Of a DNA stretch of 37,820 bases, positions 11,959-20,790 are shown piece after piece (the first letter of the stretch is position 1; each line of letters opens with the position of its first letter). Position numbers and translations under genes: made by a program. The stretch comes from Paracidovorax wautersii (GTDB lineage Bacteria; Pseudomonadota; Gammaproteobacteria; Burkholderiales; Burkholderiaceae_C), in NCBI GenBank assembly GCA_009912175.1, contig WNDQ01000038.1, forward strand, positions 1 to 37,820, read 5' to 3'. The notes beneath the pieces are model-generated. The model made no database searches, was not told where the DNA came from, and saw only the letters and a program-made list of their open reading frames with translations.

Positions 11959-12180
11959 ATGAAGCTCAAGATCACCACCATCGGCAACTCGGCCGGCGTC
12001 ATCCTGCCCAAGGAACTGCTGGCGCGCCTGCGCCTTGAAAAAGGCGACGAGCTATACGCACTGGAAACCCCCGACGGCATCAAGCTGATCACCTACGACC
12101 CGACCCTGGCCGAGCAGATGGCGGTGGCCGAGCAGGTGATGCGGGAGGATCGCCAGGTCTTGCGCAAGCTGGCGCAGTAG
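11959..12180 (+). CDS. AbrB/MazE/SpoVT-family antitoxin
   Basis: The 73-residue protein is a swapped-hairpin DNA-binding antitoxin. It has the typical opening MKLKITTIGNSAGVILPKEL, followed by LEKGDELYALETPDG, and a C-terminal tail (residues about 50-73) suited to wrap the toxin. ATG 11959 is preceded by GGAG and matches the family start. The frame is open further upstream but without family similarity. It ends eight bases before the Doc-type toxin gene, so the two are one operon. It should neutralise the toxin and repress the promoter just upstream through the ATAAC/GTTAT palindrome. The classical partner of Doc is Phd; this pairing with an AbrB-type antitoxin is an alternative combination that I believe is known in proteobacteria. 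Confidence 0.9.
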   Translation: MKLKITTIGNSAGVILPKELLARLRLEKGDELYALETPDGIKLITYDPTLAEQMAVAEQVMREDRQVLRKLAQ

Positions 12181-12188
12181 GGGGCGGC

Positions 12189-12617
12189 ATGATCATCTGG
12201 ATCAGCAGAACGCTCGCCTTGGCCATCCACGACCGCCAATTGGCCGAGCACGGCGGCGGTAGCGGGGTACGCGATGACGCCTTGCTCGACTCGGCGCTGG
12301 CCCGGCCGCAGCAGCGGCATGCCTATGGCGACCCGCCACCGGACCTGGCCGACCTGGCCGCCAGCCTGGCTTATGGCCTGGCACGCAACCATCCCTTCGT
12401 GGACGGCAACAAACGGACAGCGCATGTCTGCTACCGCGTGTTTCTGAAGCTCAACGATTGCGAACTGGTCGCGAGCGACGAGGAAAAATACGTCGCCATG
12501 CTGGGCCTGGCCGAAGGCAGCGTGGCCGAAGCCGAGTTCGCCGACTGGCTGCGCGCGCGCATCGTCACACTCACGCCGGGCCAGGTGCAGGAAGCACCGG
12601 CGCGCTACGCCCGCTGA
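12189..12617 (+). CDS. doc: death-on-curing (Doc) family toxin, Fic fold
   Basis: The 142-residue protein has the Fic/Doc catalytic motif HPFVDGNKRTAH at about residues 67-78, here with Asp-Gly-Asn-Lys-Arg after the His. Phage P1 Doc inactivates elongation factor Tu by phosphorylation, whereas most Fic proteins AMPylate. Which reaction this one catalyses cannot be read from the motif alone. The N-terminal LAIHDRQLAEHGGGSGVRDD and the segment around LLDSALARPQQ are typical of the death-on-curing group. There is no inhibitory alpha-helix motif of self-regulated Fic proteins that I can see, in keeping with control by the separate AbrB-like antitoxin upstream. Its last 13 bp overlap the end of the convergent efflux gene. 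Confidence 0.9.
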   Translation: MIIWISRTLALAIHDRQLAEHGGGSGVRDDALLDSALARPQQRHAYGDPPPDLADLAASLAYGLARNHPFVDGNKRTAHVCYRVFLKLNDCELVASDEEKYVAMLGLAEGSVAEAEFADWLRARIVTLTPGQVQEAPARYAR

Positions 12618-13606
12618 GGAGGTTTGGCGCTGTGCCCGTCGGCGCAGCGCTGGATTTCGACGGTGAGGTGCCTGAGTTCGCTGTGTACTGCCAGCCGGTG
12701 GCGCACGTCGTTGGGCTGCAGCGCGGCATCGTGCGTCACCAGGGTCAAGGCGCTGGCATAGGCCTCACGCCCGACGCGCCAGACATGCAGGTCGGCCACG
12801 CGGGTGTGCGAACTGGCGAAGGCGGCTTCGATGTCGTGGCGGATCTCGCCGGCCAGCGGATGGTCCATTTCGCGGTCGAGCAGCACGCGCGTGGTCTGCG
12901 CCAGCAGGCCCTTGGCCCACCAGGCCACGAGTGCCGCACCGGCGATGCCCATGAACGGATCGAGCCAGTCCCAGCCGTAGAGCCAGCCGCCCAGCAGGGC
13001 GACGATTGCCAGCACCGACGTGGCGGCATCGGCCACCACGTGCAGGTAGGCCGAGCGCAGGTTGAGATCGCCGTGGGCAGGGTCATGGCCGTGTGCGTGA
13101 GCATGCCCATGGCCGACCGGATGCGCATGCCCGTGGTGGTCGTGGTGACCATGGCCATGCGACAGCAGCCGCGCGCAGACGAGGTTGACCAGCAGGCCGA
13201 GCCCCGCGACCGCGATGGCTTCCCGGTAGTGGATGGGCGCGGGTGTCCACAGGCGTTCGATGGATGCGGCCACCATCAGCACGGCCACGCCGATCAGGAA
13301 CAGGGCGCTGGCAAAACCCGCCAGCACCTCGATCTTCCAGGTGCCGAAGGCAAAGCGTGGGTCGCGGGCATAACGGCGTGCGGCGGTATAGGCGAAGGCG
13401 CTCAGACCGAGGGCGACGGCGTGTGAGCTCATGTGCCAGCCATCGGCCAGCAGCGCCATGGAGTTGAACCACCACCCCGCGCCGATTTCGAGCAGCATCG
13501 CGGCGGCGGTGATCCACATGACCAGCCGCGTGCCCCGTGCGCCGGCGGGGTTGCCCTGGTCGAACTGGTGGCTGTGCTGCCAGCGTGCGAGGTCGTGGGT
13601 GTGCAT
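12605..13606 (-). CDS. dmeF: cation diffusion facilitator, DmeF-like Co/Ni efflux protein
   Basis: This 333-residue inner-membrane metal/proton antiporter has six predicted membrane helices. The first metal-binding motif in TM2 is LLADGWHMSSHA, where the DGWHM..H form is typical of the DmeF branch (cobalt and nickel). The second site in TM5 is HVVADAATS. A histidine-rich cytoplasmic loop between TM4 and TM5 (SHGHGHHDHHGHAHPVGHGH and on) probably collects metal ions. A C-terminal cytoplasmic domain of about 90 residues follows (LHVWRVG). The N-terminus is also His-containing (MHTHDLARWQHSHQF). No DmeR-type regulator lies beside it. Substrate is assigned by motif similarity and could include zinc. 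The 3' end overlaps doc by 13 bp. Confidence 0.9.
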   Translation of the reverse strand: MHTHDLARWQHSHQFDQGNPAGARGTRLVMWITAAAMLLEIGAGWWFNSMALLADGWHMSSHAVALGLSAFAYTAARRYARDPRFAFGTWKIEVLAGFASALFLIGVAVLMVAASIERLWTPAPIHYREAIAVAGLGLLVNLVCARLLSHGHGHHDHHGHAHPVGHGHAHAHGHDPAHGDLNLRSAYLHVVADAATSVLAIVALLGGWLYGWDWLDPFMGIAGAALVAWWAKGLLAQTTRVLLDREMDHPLAGEIRHDIEAAFASSHTRVADLHVWRVGREAYASALTLVTHDAALQPNDVRHRLAVHSELRHLTVEIQRCADGHSAKPPQRA

Positions 13607-13704
13607 GGGCGTTTTTCTGAAGAGATTCTTCGCCCGGATTCTGTCGCGCCCCGCGCTGTTTGGCGCGATGGCCGTGGCGGCGTCGGGGGTTTGCGAACCG
13701 ATTC

Positions 13705-14772
13705 TCAGCCGCCGAACAGATCCTGGCCGCCAGCGTTGGCCGACTGCGGCGCGGCCACGCCCAGATGACGGTAGGCCGCCAGCGTGGCGATGCGCCCGCG
13801 CGGGGTGCGCTGCAGGTAGCCCTGCTGAATCAGGTAGGGCTCGATCACGTCCTCGATGGTGCCGGACTCTTCGCCGATCGAGGCGGCGATGTTGTCCAGC
13901 CCCACCGGCCCGCCGTCGAACTTGTGGATGACGGCTTCGAGCAGCTTGCGGTCCATGACGTCAAAGCCCTGCGGGTCGACGTCGAGCATGGCCAGCGCGC
14001 GCTGCGCCATGTCCTGCGTGATGCGGCCGTCGCCCTTGACGTCGGCGTAGTCGCGCACGCGGCGCAGCAGGCGGTTGGCGATGCGTGGCGTGCCGCGTGA
14101 GCGGCGTGCGATCTCGACGGCGCCCTCGTCCTCGATGGGCGCGCCCAGCAGGCCGGCGCTGCGCCGCACGATGGAAGCGAGTTCGGTGGCGGTGTAGAAC
14201 TCCAGCCGCGCGACGATGCCGAAGCGGTCGCGCAGCGGGTTGGTCAGCATGCCCGCGCGTGTGGTCGCGCCCACCAGCGTGAAGGGCTGCAGGTCCAGCT
14301 TGATGCTGCGTGCGGCCGGGCCCTCGCCGATCATGATGTCGATCTGGTAGTCCTCCAGCGCGGGGTAGAGGATTTCCTCGACGACCGGGCTCAGGCGGTG
14401 GATCTCGTCGATGAAGAGCACGTCGTTCTTCTCAAGGTTGGTCAGCAGCGCCGCCAGGTCCTTGGGTTTTTCGAGCACGGGGCCGCTGGTCTGGCGCAGG
14501 TTGACGCCTAGCTCGGCCGCGATGATGTGGCTCAGCGTGGTCTTGCCCAGCCCGGGCGGGCCGAACAGCAGCACGTGGTCGAGCGCCTCGGCGCGTTTGT
14601 TGGCCGCGCCGATGAAGATCTCCAGCTGCTCGCGCACCTTGGCCTGGCCCACGTAGTCGTCCAGCAGCTTGGGGCGCAGCGCGCGTTCGAGCGCTTCCTC
14701 GTTGGGGGAAGCGGGCGCGGCCGAGACCACGCGCGGCGGCGGGACGGCGAAATCATCGGTCTGGATGGACAT
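13705..14772 (-). CDS. ruvB: Holliday junction branch migration ATPase RuvB
   Basis: RuvB is the hexameric motor that drives branch migration of Holliday junctions together with RuvA. The 355-residue AAA+ protein shows Walker A GPPGLGKT, Walker [12 protein letters not shown], sensor [18 protein letters not shown] and a C-terminal winged helix ([25 protein letters not shown]). ATG 14772 gives the usual beginning MSIQTDDF. An upstream in-frame ATG at 14838 would add 22 residues and has a GGAG eight bases before it, so the longer form cannot be excluded. RuvA is encoded separately at 25529-26101, and RuvC is not in the window. The 98 bp between this stop and dmeF contain nothing I recognise. Confidence 0.97.
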   Translation of the reverse strand: MSIQTDDFAVPPPRVVSAAPASPNEEALERALRPKLLDDYVGQAKVREQLEIFIGAANKRAEALDHVLLFGPPGLGKTTLSHIIAAELGVNLRQTSGPVLEKPKDLAALLTNLEKNDVLFIDEIHRLSPVVEEILYPALEDYQIDIMIGEGPAARSIKLDLQPFTLVGATTRAGMLTNPLRDRFGIVARLEFYTATELASIVRRSAGLLGAPIEDEGAVEIARRSRGTPRIANRLLRRVRDYADVKGDGRITQDMAQRALAMLDVDPQGFDVMDRKLLEAVIHKFDGGPVGLDNIAASIGEESGTIEDVIEPYLIQQGYLQRTPRGRIATLAAYRHLGVAAPQSANAGGQDLFGG

Positions 14773-14910
14773 GCGAGCAAAAGGCCAGGGCGGATCGGCG
14801 AGCGAAGGGCTGGAAATAAAAACAGCGTCGGACGCCATTGTGCCGACTCCGGATCGCGGGCGTCAAAAGCCATGCGGTGCGGCGCCGTTGCGGGGCAGGG
14901 AAAACACCAG

Positions 14911-14950
14911 ATTGCTACACAAAATAATAATTATGGACAATAACTAATAA
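14911..14950 (+). promoter_or_regulatory. AT-rich putative promoter/operator region of the hydroxycinnamate cluster
   Basis: A stretch of about 40 bp that is almost only A and T lies 65 bp before the first gene of the cluster, in DNA otherwise near two-thirds GC. It contains TTAT-N5-ATAA (14931-14943) and several TAATAA/AATAAT runs. MarR-type regulators of ferulate genes bind short inverted repeats at such places, and a MarR gene lies at the end of the cluster. I cannot fix -35/-10 hexamers with confidence. Confidence 0.35.
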
Positions 14951-15015
14951 ATCGCATCGACCGCGTCATGTGCCGCGCGCGCCGGCCGGTTTCCCGTTTC
15001 ACCCGAAGGACAGCC

Positions 15016-15855
15016 ATGAGCACCGAACGTACCGAAGAACAGACCGTCGCCTACACCGTGGAGAACCGCGTCGCGTGGGTGCGGTTCAACCGCCCCGAAA
15101 AACGCAATGCCATGAGCCCCGCGCTCAACCGCCAGATGACGCGCGTGCTCGACGAACTGGAGTTCCGCGACGACGTGGGCGTGCTGGTGCTCAGCGGCGA
15201 GGGCACGGCTTGGACCGCCGGCATGGACCTCAAGGAGTATTTCCGCGAGACCGAGGCCAAGGGCCTGGGTGGCACGCGCCAGGCGCAGCGCGAGAGCTAC
15301 GGCTGGTGGCGCCGCCTGCGCTGGTACCAGAAGCCCACCATCGCCATGGTCAATGGCTGGTGTTTTGGCGGCGGTTACGGCCCGCTGTTTGCGTGCGACC
15401 TGGCGTTCGCCGCTGACGAGGCCCAGTTCGGCCTGTCGGAGATCAACTGGGGCATCCTGCCCGGGGGTGGCGCCTCCAAGGTGGCGGCCGAGCTGTTGTC
15501 GTTCCGCCGCGCGATGTACCACGCGATGATGGGCGAGAACGTCGACGGCAAGACCGCCGCCGAATGGGGTCTGGTCAACGAATCGCTGCCGGCCGACCGG
15601 CTGCAGGCGCGCGTGGCCGAGGTCGCCAAGGTGCTGCTGCAGAAGAACCCGGTCGCGCTCAAGGCCACCAAGGACGCCGTGCGCCGCGTGCGCGAGATGA
15701 GCTACGACAACGCCGAGGATTTCCTGGTGCGCGCCCAGGAAGCGGCCAACAGTTTCGACAACGAAGGCCGCAAGGAAGGCATCCGCCAGTTCATCGACGA
15801 GAAGACCTACAAGCCGGGCCTGGGCGCCTACGATCTGGGCAAACAAAAGCCCTGA
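15016..15855 (+). CDS. ferB: feruloyl/p-hydroxycinnamoyl-CoA hydratase-lyase
   Basis: The 279-residue crotonase-fold enzyme hydrates the side chain of hydroxycinnamoyl-CoA and splits off acetyl-CoA, giving vanillin or 4-hydroxybenzaldehyde. It aligns with the Pseudomonas enzyme (HCHL/Ech) through NRPEKRNAMSP, AWTAGMDLKEYF, TIAMVNGWCFGGGYGPL, FGLSEINWGILPGG and KPGLGAYD. The catalytic glutamate is Glu142, and the substrate-contacting Tyr75 is present. Two further positions differ from the Pseudomonas protein: Ser123 is Gly and the Tyr239 equivalent is Val238. GAAGGA lies five bases before ATG 15016. The gene is followed after 33 bp by an ADP-forming acyl-CoA synthetase, the same arrangement as ferB-ferA of Sphingobium. 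The vanillin dehydrogenase expected downstream in the pathway is not in the window. Confidence 0.88.
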   Translation: MSTERTEEQTVAYTVENRVAWVRFNRPEKRNAMSPALNRQMTRVLDELEFRDDVGVLVLSGEGTAWTAGMDLKEYFRETEAKGLGGTRQAQRESYGWWRRLRWYQKPTIAMVNGWCFGGGYGPLFACDLAFAADEAQFGLSEINWGILPGGGASKVAAELLSFRRAMYHAMMGENVDGKTAAEWGLVNESLPADRLQARVAEVAKVLLQKNPVALKATKDAVRRVREMSYDNAEDFLVRAQEAANSFDNEGRKEGIRQFIDEKTYKPGLGAYDLGKQKP

Positions 15856-15888
15856 GCGGCCCGCCACCATGGACGGATGGAGACACAC

Positions 15889-18033
15889 ATGACAACAACA
15901 CTGGCGGCTGCGGCCGCCCGATCCGGCATCGGCCGGCTGCTGCACCCGCGCTCGGTGGCCATCGTCGGTGCCTCGGCCACGCCGGGTGCGCTGGGCGCCT
16001 CGGTGCTGGGCAACCTCGAGCGCAACGGCTTTGCCGGCGCGATCCACCTCATCAACCCCAAACGCAGCGAGATCGGCGGGCGCCCCTGCCTGCCATCGGT
16101 GGGCGACCTGCCCGAAGGCGTGGACGTGGCCGTGCTCGCCATTCCGCAGCCCTTCGTGCTGGAGACGGTGCGCGCGCTGGCCGCGCGCCAAGTGGGCGCG
16201 GCGGTGATCTTCTCGGCCGGCTTTGCCGAAGCCGGTGAAGAAGGCCAGGCGCAGCAGCGCGAGATCGCCCGCATTGCCGCCGAATCCGGCATGGTCATCG
16301 AAGGCCCCAACTGCCTGGGCTGCATCAACTACCGCGCGCGTGTGCCGCTGACCTTTGTCGAGGTCGACATTGCCGCGCGCACGGCCGAAACCGTGCGGCC
16401 GTCGATCGGCATCGTCTCGCAAAGCGGCGCGATGATGACGGTGCTGTGCACCGTGCTGGGCAGCCGCCAGTTGCCGCTGTCGTATGCCGTGTCCACCGGC
16501 AACGAGGCGGCCAGTCATGCCGAGGATTACGTCGACCACCTGGTCGCGGACGAGGCCACGCGCGTGATCGCGCTCATCGTCGAGCAGTTCCGCCAGCCGC
16601 AGCGCATTCTGGTGGCGGTGGCGCGGGCACGCGGGCTGGGCAAGCCCGTGGTGCTGCTGCATCCGGGCAAGAGCAGCGCCGCGCGCGAGTCGGCCGCCAC
16701 CCACACGGGCGCGCTGGCGGGCGACTACGCGCTGATGCGCACCAAGCTGCTGCGCGCCGGCGCCATCTTTGCCGAGACGCTGGAAGAGCTGGGCGACATC
16801 GCCGAGATCGCCATCCGCTGCCCCGTGCTGCCGTCGCCCGGCGTGGCCGTGGTGGGCGAGTCGGGCGCGTTCAAGGCGCTGAGCCTGGACCTGGCCGAGG
16901 AACTGGGCCTGCCGCTGCCGGTCGCCACCGACGCCGATTCGCCCGCGCTGCGGCAGGCGCTGCCGCCCTTTGTGGGCGTGAGCAATCCGCTGGACCTCAC
17001 GGCCCAGGGCCTGGTTGATCCGGACCTGTATTTCCGCACGCTCGATGCCTTGTTTGGCGACGCGCGTTTTGCCACGCTCATCGTCGGCCTGATCCAGGGC
17101 GACCCGGTGACCAGCACGATCAAGATGCCGCCCGTGCTGCGCGCGGTGCGTGAGCTGCGGCCGGCCAAGCCCGTGATCATTGCCGGGTTGGACGAGGGCG
17201 CCCAGGTGCCGCCCGCCTTCATCGCCGAGATGCGTGAACTCGGCATTCCCTATTTCCCCAGCACCGAACGCGCCTTCCGCGCGGTGCAGCGCCTGTGCGC
17301 GTTTGCCACGCGTAGCTTTGCGCGCACCGAGGCGCCGGCCTTGTCGTTGGCCCTGCCCGCGCACCGCACCGTGGTGCCTGAATACGAGGCCAAACAACTG
17401 CTGGCGCAGGCCGGCATCGCCTTTGCGCCGGGGCGCCTGGCCACGTCGGCCGATGAAGCGGTGGCCGCGGCCGACACGCTGGGCTATCCGGTCGCGCTCA
17501 AGGCGCAGGCGGCCGCGCTCAGCCACAAGAGCGATGCGGGCGGCGTGATTCTGAACATCGACAGCGCCGAGGCCTTGCGCCAGGCCTGGGCGCGCCTGTA
17601 CGGCAACGTTGCGCGTTACGACAGCCGCATCGTGCTCGACGGTGCGCTGGTCGAGGCCATGGGCCGGCGCGGGCTGGAGTTGATCGTGGGCGCGCGCAAC
17701 GACCCGCAGTGGGGCCCGGCGATCCTGATCGGCCTGGGCGGCGTGACGGCCGAGGTGCTGCACGACGTGCGTCTGCTGGACGCCGACCTCACGGCCGACG
17801 AGGTCGTGCACGAGCTGGGCCAGCTCAAGGCCGCCGCGCTGCTGCACGGCTTTCGCGGCGCGCCGCCGTGCGATCTGGCAGCTGTGGCCGACCTGGTCGT
17901 GCGCCTGGGTCAGGTGCTGCGCGGCATGCCCGCGATCCGTGAGATCGACCTCAACCCGGTCGTCGTCCACCCCGCAGGCCAGGGCGTGGTCGCACTCGAC
18001 GCGCTGCTGCTGATCGACGCCGCCAGCGGCTGA
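15889..18033 (+). CDS. ferA: ADP-forming acyl-CoA synthetase, probable feruloyl-CoA synthetase
   Basis: The 714-residue protein is a fused acetate-CoA ligase (ADP-forming) type enzyme. An N-terminal CoA-binding Rossmann domain (SVAIVGASATPGALGASVLG) is followed by the succinyl-CoA-ligase-like domain with the phosphohistidine motif ATHTGALAGDYAL (His272). A C-terminal ATP-grasp domain begins near residue 490 (VPEYEAKQLLAQAGI), with KSDAGGVILN and EIDLNPVVVH. Feruloyl-CoA synthetase FerA of Sphingobium SYK-6 belongs to this superfamily, and the gene directly follows a hydratase-lyase gene here. Activation of ferulate or related hydroxycinnamates is therefore the best reading. GGAG stands six bases before ATG 15889; an in-frame ATG at 15877 has a weaker site. 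The 127 bp to the next gene hold a GC-rich hairpin (18057-18080) without a T-run. Confidence 0.85.
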   Translation: MTTTLAAAAARSGIGRLLHPRSVAIVGASATPGALGASVLGNLERNGFAGAIHLINPKRSEIGGRPCLPSVGDLPEGVDVAVLAIPQPFVLETVRALAARQVGAAVIFSAGFAEAGEEGQAQQREIARIAAESGMVIEGPNCLGCINYRARVPLTFVEVDIAARTAETVRPSIGIVSQSGAMMTVLCTVLGSRQLPLSYAVSTGNEAASHAEDYVDHLVADEATRVIALIVEQFRQPQRILVAVARARGLGKPVVLLHPGKSSAARESAATHTGALAGDYALMRTKLLRAGAIFAETLEELGDIAEIAIRCPVLPSPGVAVVGESGAFKALSLDLAEELGLPLPVATDADSPALRQALPPFVGVSNPLDLTAQGLVDPDLYFRTLDALFGDARFATLIVGLIQGDPVTSTIKMPPVLRAVRELRPAKPVIIAGLDEGAQVPPAFIAEMRELGIPYFPSTERAFRAVQRLCAFATRSFARTEAPALSLALPAHRTVVPEYEAKQLLAQAGIAFAPGRLATSADEAVAAADTLGYPVALKAQAAALSHKSDAGGVILNIDSAEALRQAWARLYGNVARYDSRIVLDGALVEAMGRRGLELIVGARNDPQWGPAILIGLGGVTAEVLHDVRLLDADLTADEVVHELGQLKAAALLHGFRGAPPCDLAAVADLVVRLGQVLRGMPAIREIDLNPVVVHPAGQGVVALDALLLIDAASG

Positions 18034-18160
18034 GCGCCATCTGACGTTTTTCCGTCCCGGTCCGCCTATGCGCGGGCCGGGTGTCGATTGCCGGCCACAT
18101 GCGGCTGCAAGGCCGCTGCTCGCGCATTTTTTCCACCCTGATCACTGCCTGGAGTTCTTC

Positions 18161-19543
18161 ATGAGCTTGCCTCTTTCGGCCGCGCCCGGCCAGTCCTCCC
18201 CGCCTGCGGCCCGCGACGGCCTGGGCTATGCCTACTACGTCACCTTCGTGCTGCTGCTGGCCTACACGCTGTCTTTCGTGGACCGCCAGATCCTGGGCCT
18301 GCTGGTGCAGCCCATCAAGGCCGATCTGGGTCTGTCGGACTGGGTGTTCAGCATCGTGCACGGATTTGCCTTTGCCATCTTCTACACCTTCGTCGGCATC
18401 TTTCTGGGCCGCGTGGCCGACCGCTGGAACCGCCGCAACCTCATCATCATCGGCATGGCGGTGTGGGTGCTGGCCACGGCGTCTGGTGGCTACGTCACCG
18501 GGTTTCTGTCGCTGTTTGCCGCGCGCATGTTTGTAGGCATTGGCGAGGCCGCGCTCTCGCCCGCCGCGTACTCCATGCTGGCCGACTACTTCCCGCCCGA
18601 GCGCCGCGCGCGTGCCATGAGTATCTACACCTCGGGCGTGTACATCGGCTCGGCCACCGCCTTCATCGTGGGTGGCCTGGTCATCCAGGCCGCCAGCCAG
18701 GCCGGCGAGGTGGTGTTTCCCATCCTGGGCACGTTCAAGCCCTGGCAGGCCGCCTTCATCTTTGTGGCGCTGCCGGGTATTCCGCTGCTGCTGCTCATGG
18801 CCACGGTGGCCGAGCCGGTGCGCCGTGGCCTGAAGGCCGCCCGCGCCCAGGCCAGTGCCAAAGCCGCTGCGCAGCCGGCGGTGCAGGCCGATCTGTCGCA
18901 CGTCACGCGCAACCTGCGCGCCTACGCGCCGCTGCTGCTGGCGCCCGGCATCACGGCCATGGTGACCTTTGGCGTGACCGCGTGGCTGCCGGCCACCTTC
19001 ATCCGCCAGTGGGGCTGGACGCCCGGCCAGATCGGGCCGGCCTACGGCGTGATCATCCTGACCTTCGGCATTGGCGGCATGCTCATCAGCGGCTTTCTGG
19101 CCGACTGGCTGACGGCACGCGGCAAGCAGGTCGGCTCCATCGTCATCTCGCTGGTCGGCACGGCGCTGCTGATTGCCTCGGGCCTGCTGCTGGCCTTCGC
19201 GCCCACGCCCACGGTGGCGCTGATTGCGGTGGCGCTCACCACCTTCTTCCTGGGCATGCCGGTGGCGCTGGCGCCGCCCATCCTGCAAGCCATCACGCCC
19301 AACCAGTTGCGCGGCCAGGTGACCTCGATCTACCTGCTGCTGGTCAACCTCATCGGCCTGGGCGTGGGGCCGTTCCTGGTCGCTTTCTTTACCGATTTCG
19401 TGTTCAAGAACGAGGCCAAGGTGGGCCTGTCGCTGGGGCTGGTCTGCACGCTGGCCGCGCTGCTCAGCGTGGTCTGCCTGGCCAGTGCGATCGGCCCTTA
19501 TCGCCGGCTGGTGAACCAGCTCAAGGCCGCGTCGGCTGCGTGA
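18161..19543 (+). CDS. MFS transporter, probable hydroxycinnamate/aromatic acid uptake
   Basis: The 460-residue major facilitator protein has twelve predicted membrane helices. The inter-helix 2-3 motif appears as GRVADRWNRRNLI, and a first-helix acidic motif as SFVDRQILGLLVQPIK, common in the aromatic acid and anion transporter groups. GGAG stands six bases before ATG 18161. It lies within the cluster carrying the CoA ligase and hydratase-lyase, on the same strand, and is followed 41 bp later by a porin gene. Uptake of ferulate or p-coumarate across the inner membrane is an inference from that context. A FerT-like MFS protein serves this role in Sphingobium. Confidence 0.85.
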   Translation: MSLPLSAAPGQSSPPAARDGLGYAYYVTFVLLLAYTLSFVDRQILGLLVQPIKADLGLSDWVFSIVHGFAFAIFYTFVGIFLGRVADRWNRRNLIIIGMAVWVLATASGGYVTGFLSLFAARMFVGIGEAALSPAAYSMLADYFPPERRARAMSIYTSGVYIGSATAFIVGGLVIQAASQAGEVVFPILGTFKPWQAAFIFVALPGIPLLLLMATVAEPVRRGLKAARAQASAKAAAQPAVQADLSHVTRNLRAYAPLLLAPGITAMVTFGVTAWLPATFIRQWGWTPGQIGPAYGVIILTFGIGGMLISGFLADWLTARGKQVGSIVISLVGTALLIASGLLLAFAPTPTVALIAVALTTFFLGMPVALAPPILQAITPNQLRGQVTSIYLLLVNLIGLGVGPFLVAFFTDFVFKNEAKVGLSLGLVCTLAALLSVVCLASAIGPYRRLVNQLKAASAA

Positions 19544-19584
19544 ACACCCTTGCGCTTTCACACCACCATGAGGAGACAGACACC

Positions 19585-20703
19585 ATGAAAAAAACCATGC
19601 CTTGGCGATACGCCGCTGGCGCTTTGGGTACCGCTGCGCTGGCCTGGACCGGCCTGGCCCAGGCCCAGAGCAATGTGCAGATCTACGGCCTGATGGACGT
19701 GGGCGTCGAGCACCTGAGCACGGTGCAGGGCAACCAGCCCAAGACCCGCATGCCGACGGTGACCGGCGGCCAGATGGCCTCGCGCCTGGGTTTTCGTGGC
19801 ACCGAGGACCTGGGCAATGGGCTCAAGGCGGTGTTTGTGATGGAGGCAGGCATTTCGCCGGCCAAAGGCAATTCGCAGCAGAGCGGGCGCATGTTCGGCC
19901 GCCAGAGCTACATCGGCCTGAGCAGCAATGACTGGGGCACGCTGTCCTTCGGTCGCCAGTACCTGATGAGCCTGTATGCGCTGCAGGGCAGCGACCTGAT
20001 GGGGCCGGCGGTGTTCGGCCTGGGTTCGCTCGACGCCTACATTCCCAACCAGCGTGTGGACAACTCGGTGGTCTGGCGCGGTACCTGGGGCGCCTGGACG
20101 TTGGGTGCGGCGTATTCGCTGGCGCGCGACGGTGCGGCGCCGTCGAACTGCGGCGACGACCGCAAACCTGGCGCCTGCGGCGCGTGGTCGGCCCTGGTCA
20201 AGTACGACGCCCCAACCTGGGGGCTGGCGCTGGCGCAAGACAGTCTCAAGGGCACGGCGGGCTCAGGCTTCTTCGGCCAGCCTTCGGGCGTGACCGTCGT
20301 GGCGGGCAGCCGTGACGACCGCACGCTGCTCACCGGCTACGTCAAGTTCGGCGACACGCGTGTGGGCGCGGGCTGGATCCGGCACACGCTCAAGGCCCAG
20401 CCCGAGGACTACCGCAGCAACCAGTACTACCTGGCCGTGAGCCAGCCGCTGACGGCGGCGTTTGTGCTGGACGCAACGTACACCTATCTGGATGCACGGC
20501 GCGCTGACTCGGACGCGCAACTGGTGTCGCTGCGGCTGAACTACAACCTGAGCAAACGCACGGCGCTGTATGCGCTGGTCGGCCGGGTGTTCAATGGCGA
20601 CGCGGTGGGCTACAGCGTCTCGGGCGGCACGTCGGCACCGGCCTCGCCCGGCCTGGGCCGGGACCAGACCGGCTATATGATCGGCATGCGCCACAGCTTC
20701 TGA
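19585..20703 (+). CDS. Gram-negative trimeric porin (Omp32/OmpC-type)
   Basis: The 372-residue outer-membrane beta-barrel has a signal peptide ending near residue 26 (WTGLAQAQ) and the typical mature start SNVQIYGLMDVGVEHLS. The early motif SRLGFRGTEDLGNGLKAVF is characteristic of betaproteobacterial porins. The protein ends YMIGMRHSF with the terminal phenylalanine recognised by the BAM complex. AGGAGA lies eight bases before ATG 19585. Sitting between a transporter and a MarR regulator, it probably admits the aromatic substrate into the periplasm, though general porins of this family are often found in catabolic clusters and specificity is unproven. A very short stem (GGCG/CGCC, 20742-20752) with six T's follows the gene and may be a weak terminator. 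Confidence 0.92.
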   Translation: MKKTMPWRYAAGALGTAALAWTGLAQAQSNVQIYGLMDVGVEHLSTVQGNQPKTRMPTVTGGQMASRLGFRGTEDLGNGLKAVFVMEAGISPAKGNSQQSGRMFGRQSYIGLSSNDWGTLSFGRQYLMSLYALQGSDLMGPAVFGLGSLDAYIPNQRVDNSVVWRGTWGAWTLGAAYSLARDGAAPSNCGDDRKPGACGAWSALVKYDAPTWGLALAQDSLKGTAGSGFFGQPSGVTVVAGSRDDRTLLTGYVKFGDTRVGAGWIRHTLKAQPEDYRSNQYYLAVSQPLTAAFVLDATYTYLDARRADSDAQLVSLRLNYNLSKRTALYALVGRVFNGDAVGYSVSGGTSAPASPGLGRDQTGYMIGMRHSF

Positions 20704-20790
20704 TCACCGCCACGGCCACGTCGAGCACGAGCCGGACTGCAGGCGCTTCGCCCCTTTTTTCCCCTGCTGAACGCCTCGCCGGTTTGTGCC

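Noticed and set aside
14944-17970. A 1008-codon open frame on the minus strand across the hydratase-lyase and CoA-ligase genes
   Set aside because: It covers two clear plus-strand genes with catalytic motifs and crosses their boundary; composition is typical of a GC-driven shadow frame.
18057-18080. Hairpin CCGGTCCGC/GCGGGCCGG between the CoA ligase and the MFS gene
   Set aside because: No T-run follows on either strand, so it is not a convincing intrinsic terminator. It may be RNA structure or chance in GC-rich DNA.
20742-20760. GGCG-CTT-CGCC followed by TTTTTT after the porin gene
   Set aside because: A four-base stem is too short for a confident terminator; mentioned only in the porin entry.
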